Of a stretch of DNA of 64,000 nucleotides, positions 36,526-45,768 are shown in pieces. This stretch comes from Laetiporus sulphureus 93-53. Taxonomy: Eukaryota; Basidiomycota; Agaricomycetes; Polyporales; Laetiporaceae. Position 1 is the stretch's first letter; each line of letters starts with the position of its first letter. The stretch covers positions 156,348 to 220,347 of the forward strand of contig NW_024468514.1 in NCBI RefSeq assembly GCF_001632365.1. Direction: 5' to 3'. Under the pieces are notes generated by a model that worked only from the letters and a program-made list of their open reading frames with translations, was not told where the DNA came from and made no database searches. Made by a program: the position numbers and the translations under genes.

Positions 36526-38626
36526 TCACGATCTGTGAGCCCTCAGGATGCGATTCTCCGTGAGGAGCTGCTGTGAAAGCTCAATCATTTGCTTGAGTTG
36601 CGTGCTAGCTGCAGAAGGCTCAATGACGGTTGCTGAAGCACGAGACGGCTCCAATTTCACAGTCGTGGTCTTGGAGGAGCCCTTGATGTGAGACTTGCTT
36701 TTCGACGAATGCGGCTTGAGGACCTTAGTCAACGGGACGACGATGGTACTGGCGTGAAAATGCTGCATCGATCGGAATCATCGATGTGAGGATGCTTGGA
36801 AGGACGGTCGAGACAAGCTAGAAAAACTGTAAGTAGAAAACTAGAAAGGCGGCGTGGATGGACCGCACCACTCAGAGGCGGTGGGATAGCCAGGTTACGA
36901 TGTGAAGGACCAGCGGCTTCCTTCTCTTGCTTTACTACAACCTCGTCGGACGCATCATCAACCTCCGACTCAGTCTCAGGCATGTCAGGCAGGGAGCTGA
37001 TCGGAACTAGAGGATATCAGCTAGGACGAAATGCGGAAAAGAGTTAAGAGACTTACGAAGACGTGGCACTGCAGCAAGCGCAACCTCGTACTCGTCAATG
37101 GGAGTGTTAAGAGGCAACTCCAGCTCGGTCACCTTCTCGCTTCCAGCGGTGTTGGCATCGCGCATCTTCCGGTCATATCTAACCTGGTGGCGAGAAGCCT
37201 TCACCATCACCGAGGCCTCAGGGGATTTAGGCACCGCCCAGCCATTGCGACGGTAGATCTTTTTCAGCGAAAGCCAGCCATCCGAATCATTAGCATCTGG
37301 GGCCGTGTCGTGAATCCACCATTTGCAGGCCTTGTGGTCACGATGACATTTGTGACACTTCAGCCAGAACTCGCTCAGTGTGCACGTACGTGAGACCTTC
37401 TCGGAGGATAAACAGTAGAGACACTAGGAAGAAGGAGTTAGCAACAAATGACAAAAGAACAAAGCCTAAACTTACCAAGCAAGTGATGAAAGGCCTCTGC
37501 CACAGCAGGAGGTACGTCGGCGGAAGGGAGCAATCACAAAACGTTTGGACCGGCATGCGCACGTACTGATCCTCGAATGCAGCAGTCGTGCCGGACGGCT
37601 TCGCAGGTTTGCGGCCGCATCCCTTACCCTTCTTCGGGTGGGCCGGAGACAAGTTAGGAATGTTGCCACCCACGTACTGGACCTCGTCACTGTCGCTGTT
37701 GTCCTCATCGTTACTGGAAAGCTCAATGGTACCAGAGCCCAGTGCGAAAGGGGGCTTAGCGACCATGGTAGCCAGTGGTATATCGACCTCCATGGCCGCG
37801 GTATCAGAATCGGAAGGAGGGTCAATAGCGACAGGGTTTGCCGCACGAGCTTGAAACTCGAACTTTGGGACGGGAACACCCTCAGCAGTCACAGCAGCAA
37901 CTGGCGCAGCTACTACAGAAGCAGATGTTGAAACAGCCAGGGGAAGCAAGTCATCGAAATCAGTGGAAGCGGTCGGGGAACCAGAGGCCGCAACCTCTCC
38001 AGTATCGGAAGGCGTGTGCATGGAGGCCTCAGTCACCGGAGGAGGGCTCAGTTCCTAGAGAAGATTGCGAGGCAGTGTTAGAAGACGGCGGTGGGACCGA
38101 AGGTCAGCGCACGCACCTTGCCCGCTGAGACAGCAGCAGCCCACTCAGGTGAAATTAACTCCCTGCACCATGAAAGCCATGATGGTTGTACAAAGGCATC
38201 GAGGTGCACTTGGGCCTTTTGATGAAACCGGGCATAGTGCATCTGTGATACGGAATCTGAGAAAGAATGAAGTTCATGCTAGAGGAGAAAGCGGGTTAGC
38301 CAGCGACAAAGACCACGGAGCGCTCACTTACCAAGGCAGAAAGAAACTCGCGTATCAAGAACTCGAGATCCATGGATGGATCGAGAGGCTTGGCCTCACG
38401 CAACACCTCTAAAGTGGCATAAACGACGCCCATGATGGCGTCCTTCGGGTCCGTCGCCTAGGTGTTGAGGAAAGTGGTTAGCAAAGCCAAACGGTGTGGA
38501 AGCCCAACATACCTTGTGTGGAGAAGTGACCGGGGTCACAGGACACAGAGAGGATGATGAGGTAGCGGGATTGCCCATCGAGTAGCTGAGAGATTGCAGT
38601 AGAGGGAGAGGAGAGTTAGGTGCCAT
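36526..38626 (-). CDS. Antisense accessory gene B of the gypsy element, CX2CX6C protein
   Basis: I do not recognise the family. Read on the - strand between integrase and the 3' LTR. The likely start codon (38624-38626) gives MAPNSPLPLLQSLSYS. Further exons include ATDPKDAIMGVVYATLEV (donor gtaagt), HYARFHQKAQVHLDAF, a long Ser/Ala/Asp-rich exon (about 37570-38036) with ELSSNDEDNSDSDEVQ, then CHKCHRDHKACKWW (about 37330-37370). The cysteines there have C-X2-C-X6-C spacing, like half of a fungal Zn2Cys6 cluster or a zinc knuckle. The C-terminal part has SRHQVRYDRKMRD, a Lys/Ser region and QLKQMIELSQQLLTEN, a short coiled coil. Splice sites bound several exons, but phases were not all resolved. 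It may bind nucleic acid; that is inference from the Cys motif only. Confidence 0.5.
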
Positions 38627-38906
38627 AGAAAAAAAAAAAATCGAACTGGCCAAGTGCGGACGGGTGAACGTGTCATTAAAAACTCGTGGTATCGTCCTCT
38701 ACCACGTGGTAGAGCCAGTCAGATTTCTTAGGAAGCCAGTTTGAGTGACTCAGACGGAACTGCGGTGCAGGACCAAAACACGAGCCAACTCCGATCGAAG
38801 CCACCCAAACCATTGAATTCGTGGCACCGCACCAGAGACAAATGCAGTCGAACTATGGTACACAGGAAAGCGGAGTACACGATGGACAAATTGAGATGGG
38901 TCTAGA

Positions 38907-40206
38907 CTACGTGGCCTTGCCATTCGCAGCCAGGAAGGTCTTCAAGAATTTGAGATGCTCGCTAATGCGAGTCGCCTCCACGACCAGTCGCACATGCTCC
39001 TGCATATATATTTCGACTAGCAGAGCACTAGGAATGGGCAGTCCGCAGACCTCGCTAAGGATATGCTCAGTATCGGCCAGCGATTTGGCATCTGTGATTG
39101 AAAAAATAACAAAGGTCACTATGGCAGCATTTGCGATCAAAGAAACAAAGGATGTACTGGAGGGCGATTGAACGAACGAGCACTTGAGGTGTGACACTCG
39201 GCAATGGACACAGGCCTGCCCACCATGCTCAGAGGGCATGATCATGCAGTCGCCGTCCATCAAGCAGCTGGAGCACTAGTCCGGGAACGTAAGCGACGCG
39301 CGAACGACAAAATGCGAATGACAAGCCTTGGTATGCGGCCACGGTTTGCCGAAATTCAAGAACGCGATCTGCACACGCTTTGGGAGAGCATGGACAGTGG
39401 AATAGTATTCGTGCAGCATATCCGACTCAGTCGATTTGGCAGTAACCACAGAGGACGCCGCACTCGTGACGGTCGCAGAACGTGATAACGCCTTCGAAGA
39501 ACTGCGACCACTTCCGCTTCGCATTTGACTGCCCCCTTTCGGATCTCTGCAATCACGACTGAGGCAGCTGCAGGTGAAGGAATGCACTTTAGGTCGTGCT
39601 CGGCCCACCAGTTCTCGATCGGACAAGTTCGACCAAGGTACGTCTGATCGCGATGATCCACGAAGAGGTCGCCTTCAATGTAGGCCACCAAAAAGCGGTT
39701 GCAAGCGTAAATGCGACCCTCAGGAAGATTGTCAAAGTCGCCGTGATCGGCGGATGCGACAATCTCTTGCATAATTTCTGAAAGCTCAGCAGGAGTGCGA
39801 CGCGGGCCAACTGCCTCGTGAAACGGAGCATAACCGACGAATGTAGGAGGGACGAGCCCTTTAACCCAGTGGAAGTCGGGACTCGTGTTCAGCATTAGCC
39901 AGTCATACATATATGGAATTGGCCTCAAAAGAGAGCGATGCAGCACGGGTAGGATAATTGCATGCTAACCGGGACGAGAGGACCGCGAAATGAGCTACGG
40001 TATGATGGATCGCAATCCGGAGAACTCACCTCATAAGCTGAAAATGCCGTGGCCCAAGTCTGCCAAATTACCTCAGGAGTGTCAGGAGCAGGCGACGTAG
40101 AGACAAGGTTATCTAGTCGCTGTAACAAGAACACACAGGCGCTGTCAACCGGGTAGACTCTGCGGGCGTGAGTGGCGAGGCTGAAGACACCATCAACGTG
40201 GGACAT
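38907..40206 (-). CDS. Antisense accessory gene A of the gypsy element, CX2CX6C protein
   Basis: Family not recognised. The likely start (40204-40206) gives MSHVDGVFSLATHARR and an exon ending near FSAYE. A second exon (about 39590-39946) carries LLRPIPYMYDWLMLN, FHWVKGLVPPTFVGY, GRIYACNRFLVAYI and GRTCPIENWWAEHD. The following part is Ser-rich, then a last exon reads ACVHCRVSHLKCSF, again with C-X2-C-X6-C spacing, followed by a helical region ending AANGKAT with a stop at 38907-38909. It is transcribed toward pol, opposite to the element's genome. Gene B lies just downstream on the same strand and carries a similar Cys motif, suggesting a pair of related accessory genes. Exon joining is partial, and decay is possible given the state of pol. 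Confidence 0.5.
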
Positions 40207-40289
40207 AGTGGCGAAGGATGGAGGGACCACAAGCTAAGTCATGCTATCTAAAGTACACAAGCCCGATGGACCAAGGACGGTCCACATCT

Positions 40290-40303
40290 CAGAATGGGGG
40301 AGG
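40290..40303 (+). other. Polypurine tract of the gypsy element
   Basis: cagaatgggggagg lies immediately before the TG of the 3' LTR, the expected plus-strand primer position. Confidence 0.8.
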
Positions 40304-41657
40304 TGATATGCACCGAGATATTCTGCGATCGGAAAACACCGAAAATTGCGTCTGACTATCGCACAATTGGATAGCGAGTCGCCGTCATCCGGAACGACAA
40401 ACACTGAAGCCGGAACAGTCCAGAGTGAGCAAAGAAAGGCCTTGCCGACTGCCTGGGAAAGCGGAACTGCATGAAGAGGTCAGAAGGAGAACATGAGGCG
40501 CGGAAATAATGAGAAAGCCATGAAGAAGCGTAGCCGATTACGAGGCACAGTGCAAGAACGGAACATGACCGGTTAGGCAACTCGGAGATGAACAAGTGCA
40601 CTAAATGAATGGAAGGCAGGGTAGCGGGCCGACAAACCCTGGCAGGGCCGGACTTCCAGTTCCCCGACTGTAGGATACGGAGAGGGGGCAGGAGTGAGCT
40701 TTGCGACATGTTTCAATGGATCGGAAACCTAATGTATGATCGGAAACGTGTTTCAGCGACTCAGCTGGCTCATTTCCGATCCACTATATAATCCACACTG
40801 TACATAAAAAGGAAGAAAAGAAAAAGAAGAAGGAAGTTCTCCACAAGAGTTTCCCCACACAGCAGAGTTCAGTTCTCGTCTTGTCTACGCTAGGGCGTCG
40901 TGCCCAACTACGTCTACGTCTATTGCGATCGCATTCACACCTCTGGGATTCTCGACACTGAGAGGGGCAGCACTCTCAGTAGTGGCCTCCAGCTCGACTC
41001 GGGTTTCAGCCAGTTAAGCCACGTTATCGTGCTTTTGTCGTCTCACGCCATCGTCTGCCACTCTCACGCCACTAGTCACGAGTCCAAACCAGGATCCCAT
41101 CCTCATCGGACCCCGTAGCCTCGCTAGTGCCCAGGGGTTCCTCATCGGTGCTCGTACCAGTTCTAGATGCCCAGGGCTTCGTCGTTGGTGCTCGTTTCAG
41201 CTCGGTAGCTATTAGGGACTCGTCGTTGGTGCTTAACCCAGTTCGGAGGAAGTTAGGGCTTCATCGTCGGTGCCTACCCAGCTTCATCCAGAAGTAGCTA
41301 GTTCTCGTGACTCAGCTCAGACCCTCAGCTATCACCGTTTTGCGAGCATAGGAGTCGCCAATTGCATTCCACTCCCACACACCCCCACACTTCAGCTTTC
41401 GACTGTTGCCCAGTCGGACCTATCCCCATAATTGAACCCGACACTCACCGACTCGCATTTTTCATGGTATTTCACTCCGTTTCAAGCACACACAGCCGAA
41501 CAACTCGCGGCCGCCCATCGCTGCATTATCATCCAAAGTTTCCTGCGACCGTAGCCCCAAAGGGACCGCAGACGGACAAGCTCTGGTTCACCTGCCAAGA
41601 TCAGAGAGATTTGGTTAGGAAGCACTGCTCACGGCCAGGACGCGGTTGAGCATATCA
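40304..41657 (+). repeat. 3' LTR of the gypsy element
   Basis: Same length as the 5' LTR, begins tgatatgcaccgag and ends gagcatatca. Differences from the 5' copy are mostly transitions at CpG positions. Confidence 0.93.
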
Positions 41658-43244
41658 ACGATCAGTTGAAAATTGGGGGTTACAGATCCTGCTGGACAAT
41701 TGTGCAACTGCCAGATTGTGCAGGTAGCCTCAGATAAGGTAAGGTAATATTAGATAAGATCAGACCGACGTCTGGACATTTTGCTGATGTCTGTATCACA
41801 TCCCCATGTTTGCAATATACCTTTGAGACAGGATTGGAGGGTTAGTGCCAAGCAAATGGGCAGGGCATGACTTGGTGAAAGTATGAGACAGACGTACACG
41901 ACTGAATGCTAGTGGTTTCATCAGCGATGTGTGTTTAAAGCCCAGATGCCTGGTATGATCTATTCTGATGCATCACCAAGCAGAGCAGTTATAGCATGGC
42001 CATGGATTTGTGTCTGCAGCAATATTGTGTGTATGTTTCTAGACTAGGAAACAGGTGTCATATGTACCTGATGAGAGATACATTGATATATCACCGCTGC
42101 ATCCAGAACAACTTCCGGGCTCCTGAAAATTACTGCAGGTCCTGTTTATACAACACCCACAGTGCATGGGCATTTTTTCTCTTGCCGTCGATTTCTAAAG
42201 CAATAGGATGACCTTTCCAACATAGAAGTTCACCTTCAGTTGGCGTGCTGAGGTAACTGTTGTATGAAGGATTGACACGAATGATGGGCTCCAAAATCTT
42301 GATGACATGCATGAGCATTGAGCGAGAGGGTTCTCAGAGATGCTGCTCGAGCGTGGAGTGCTCTAATTTGATCAAAGCTATGCTTACTTGCATTTGAATC
42401 AGAGTCAGCATGGGAGATTACATATATGGCAGGTTGTGGACTTGTCTAATTGACCTGTATATGGCAGCAGTTTTGTTTTTTTTCTTTTTTTCTGTAAACT
42501 TGTTGATTAAGGCAAGCGAGAGTACTGCATTGTTGATAAGCACCTGATACTAAGCATTGGTCAGATGACCAAAGTTGAATAACAAAGGGTGGTCAAGGCT
42601 GTGAACCAGATTCTAATGATTATTCCAGTATATGTTACCACGTATGTGTGCATAGCTATCCTGTCTTCCTTTGTGACCAGTCTGTCCCTTAGCAACAAAC
42701 CCAGGAACAGCACGTACATAGCGATAGTGGAGACATTCCAGAGAGGTATTTGCCAGGAAATCCTAGAAGGTAAGAAGAGGTCCGTCCCATGGTTTAATAT
42801 GTCGATGCTCAGATCTTGTGTGACCCTGAACCTGACATCTCCATGGGGGAAAGTGCCCTTGCCCGAACAGTGGTAGTACAGAAACCCTTTGATATCTTGT
42901 GGGAAGTGTACTCGGACATAATTATGGAAATAATAGAATATCTGGAAGAAGGCAGTGAGTCTGCAGGATTGCTCTTATCATATGCATCAAGCAACCTTTG
43001 TCAGTTTTGGCAGAGCCAGATGCTGTATCCATGAGCTGGGCATCCCGCATAGAGAGCGACAGTTGCAGATCATGGAAAATGAGAGCCCACACTGCTGTGT
43101 AGGTGGTCGAGAGGAGTCAAACCCAGCAGATCAAGGGTTCCTATACCATGCCTGTCATGCTCCCATACGTGAAGAGGCTCCAGGTGTATCGGCTTGTCTA
43201 TGAATATAGAGCTGTAATATGTCCGAACTCACTGCCTGCTATAG
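41658..43244. other. 1.6 kb right flank of the gypsy element, no recognised gene
   Basis: A + strand frame at 42589-42876 (95 codons) has a hydrophobic stretch (MIIPVYVTTYVCIAIL) but no recognisable domain. The sequence is AT-rich and contains a T-run near 42478-42490. Probably non-coding or decayed. Confidence 0.35.
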
Positions 43245-43333
43245 CGTACACATACAAGCCTTTGCAACGGTGTGAACCCATGCGCTCCAAATTGATCCTC
43301 AGCTTGAATACATCTCCTCTGGAACTCCTCAGC

Positions 43334-43759
43334 TCACAATTGGGCATCGTCGTCCCAATCATCTTCATCTGCCTCATCGTCACTGTCCAAGTCTGACCAC
43401 TTTTCTTCAGGTAATATATACCCAAACTGGTCCTCTTCTTCAGCCACTGCTTGGGGTCGGGCCATACCCCCCTCCTCAACTCCTTGGACAATGTCATCCC
43501 AAAAGTTGTCTTCCTTCACCTCATCGCCGGTGCCCAAGTCTGACCACTTTTCTTTAGATAATATACACCCAAACTGCTCCTCTTCTTCAGCCGCTGCTTC
43601 CTGCCAGGTCTCCTCTGTGTTGTCCACGTTGTCTCCAAAGTGGCCAGCATCTGATGGTTCATCTTGGTGCCCAAATTCCCTTTCTGTTGACTGCCATTGC
43701 ACCTGTGCCATGCTAGTCGCCATGCTGTGTGCCAGGGTTTGTGAAGACGGCACAGTCAA
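43334..43759 (-). CDS. Hypothetical acidic protein with internal QFGYIL/EKWSDL repeats
   Basis: A single frame of 141 codons, not recognised. It contains two similar units, EEEEQFGCILSKEKWSDL followed by an acidic linker with NFWDDI, and EEEDQFGYILPEEKWSDL followed by an acidic linker with DDWDDD. Overall it is strongly acidic and Trp-containing. A paralogous but stop-containing copy lies at 60025-60420 in the same position relative to an aldo/keto reductase pseudogene. It could be an expressed orphan or a repeat-borne frame. Conservation of the unit across the two copies argues it was once coding. Confidence 0.45.
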   Translation of the reverse strand: MTVPSSQTLAHSMATSMAQVQWQSTEREFGHQDEPSDAGHFGDNVDNTEETWQEAAAEEEEQFGCILSKEKWSDLGTGDEVKEDNFWDDIVQGVEEGGMARPQAVAEEEDQFGYILPEEKWSDLDSDDEADEDDWDDDAQL

Positions 43760-44485
43760 ACTTGTTGCAGCTGTGAGCGGACAACGTCTTGTGGACCTGG
43801 GCCAATTTTATGGCATGCATGGCCAGTGACACGGCAATCATGTGATTGTACTATCCCAGCCCAAGATGAGTCATGCTTTGTTCCACATCTCATCGAACCT
43901 CACGCACCCTAGCTACACAGTGTGCATAGCAACATTTTTCCATTGGAAAACAGTAGAGAAACTCTGAAAACTTATTAAGCTTTGATTTGGAAAAACAGTG
44001 AAGCTTCCTCCATCATCAAATTGCTATATATGGGCATATGCTACCCAAATATGGAGAACACTACATAATATTTCTTAACATTTTTCCAAGGCAGGGCTTT
44101 ATATTCTTTTACTATGTTTTCATGGTTTCTTCAGTGGAAAAATATTGCTATGCACGCTGTGCTACCTCTTAAGTAACTGCACAATTCCACCTGGATCCGG
44201 AAATTCTGCTTGTGGTCACTGCAGGTACGTCGGCCAGAGTCCCGGTGTATGCAGAAAGAGTACATCAGGCGAGCAGACTGGCAGTGGGTCCCCGACTGTC
44301 CGAGTCGGCGCGCCCTGACCTCAAACCCCGGCCCATCATTCAGGCCACGAGGGCGTATCTGAGCACGACGCGTGCTCAGCTCCAATCAACATTTTATTGA
44401 TGGCGAGCTTGCCTCTGGCGCTGAATTGGACGACTATATGCGCGAGATATGAGCTGAGGAAATGAATGATATTAAATTGTGAGTC

Positions 44486-45312
44486 TTGTCAAGTGAACAT
44501 CCTCTCATCATGACCATTGGGCTTCAGCAGTCGAACGCACCCGTGTGCTATCAGAGCAGGAAAGTGATGTATCTCGGCCTGTCCGAGTCTCCGCGGAGAC
44601 CCTCCTGCACGTGCACGCCGTGCGTCCTATCAGTGCACTCCAAGTTGAGTACTCACTCTTCATGCTCGACATCGAGAACGAGAAGAGAAGACCGGCCTGC
44701 TCAAGACTATCAAAGAGCACGCCATGACGATCGTCGCATACTCGCCCTTCGGGAGTGGCTGGCTGACCAGGAAATATGTCAGTGCACCTTCTGTTTCTCT
44801 CCTCCTTCTGGCCGCTTTATGCTGATCGAAAGAATAGAACTGCAGAAATCACCGCATGATTTCGACAACGGTGGCTTCAGACTCAGAGTACTATGGTATG
44901 CGACCCGACCGGCAATCGCTACATGCTCAACTGGACTTAGTCAACTCGTCTTGATAGATACTCGAAGAACTTCCCGAACATCTCGAAGCTTGCCGATGGG
45001 CTGAGACAAATTAGACCGCAGCATGATGCGACAGCAGGATAAGTCGCGCTCGCATGGCTTCTCGCACAAGGGCCGGACGTCATGTCTATCCCCGGCACGA
45101 CCAGATCAAACTGAGCGCTCTCTTCACAGGAAAACAAGAGCAAAGAAAGTGCCGATTTTGACCCATTCTAGCACCCGAAAGAGGATTTGCGTGCAGCGCA
45201 TATAAGGCTGACAGTAGAGGAGGTTGAGGACGTGCACGAAGCTGCGAACAGCGCGCATTTATATGAACGGTGCTCGGTATTTGACCCAGCTTCCCGCCGT
45301 TCTGTTCGAGTG
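44486..45312 (+). pseudogene. Aldo/keto reductase pseudogene, copy 1
   Basis: Fragments of an AKR of the fungal yakc type read in order on the + strand: RKVMYLGLSE, VSAETLLHVHAVRPISA, LQVEYSLFMLDIEN, KTGLLKTIKEHAMTIV, AYSPFGSGWLTRKYVSA, YSKNFPNISKLADGL, VALAWLLAQGPDVMS, IPGTTRSN and RLTVEEVEDVHEAA. Intact members are NADPH-dependent oxidoreductases with a TIM barrel; here only the C-terminal two thirds is recognisable. The reading frame shifts between LGLSE and VSAETL and again after the DIENE block, with stops beyond, so it cannot be translated as one protein. The N-terminal cofactor-binding and catalytic Tyr region was not found upstream. Confidence 0.75.
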
Positions 45313-45768
45313 AGGAGCAGCATATTCCGTCTTTGATTCTTTCTTATTCCACAATCGCCGTATCCGGCAGAATCAGGTGAGCTTAAAATCCTTCGGAGAC
45401 CGAGATCAAAACACTTCGACAATACACTAACCATGTGATGTAGCGCGTCCTAGACTGCAGAAGCGCCTTCAGACTAATAATCTGAGCACTTCGCTTTATG
45501 GAACAGACAATAATAGATTCGCCGCAACCTTCTGGGGGAATGCACTTGCACTGCGCACGCTTGCGCTAAGTGCGCCATCGACGTGTCGCAATCACGTGGT
45601 CGTGTCTCGTATTTCTCGAGTCAACCGTCAACCTGAAGCATGCGTAGAGCCATAGCTGTGCTTGAAGATCTGCTCTCCAAAAGGCCGATTCAAAGAAATG
45701 TGTGCATGAACATGCATAGCGGAAAATAAAACTCCCAGCAGCACCAAACCCGGAGAAGACTCCCAGCC

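Larger units (their letters stand above)
27512..41657 (+). mobile_element. Ty3/gypsy LTR retrotransposon, complete structure, inactivated (14.1 kb)
   Basis: Two LTRs of identical length (27512-28865 and 40304-41657, 1354 bp each) have TG...CA ends. A candidate primer binding site follows the 5' LTR, and a purine-rich tract directly precedes the 3' LTR. Between them, gag, protease, reverse transcriptase, RNase H and integrase lie in the Ty3/gypsy order on the + strand. A ~4 kb accessory region follows with frames on the - strand. The flanks share only acg (before 27511 and from 41658), so a normal 5-bp target duplication is not evident. The element is large for gypsy because of the accessory region and a ~1 kb nested insertion. 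Multiple stops and at least two frame changes make it non-autonomous. Confidence 0.93.

Noticed and set aside
27501..41662. 5-bp target duplication for the gypsy element
   Set aside because: The flanks tacgg and acgat share only acg in shifted register. I could not call a duplication without altering the TG/CA ends.
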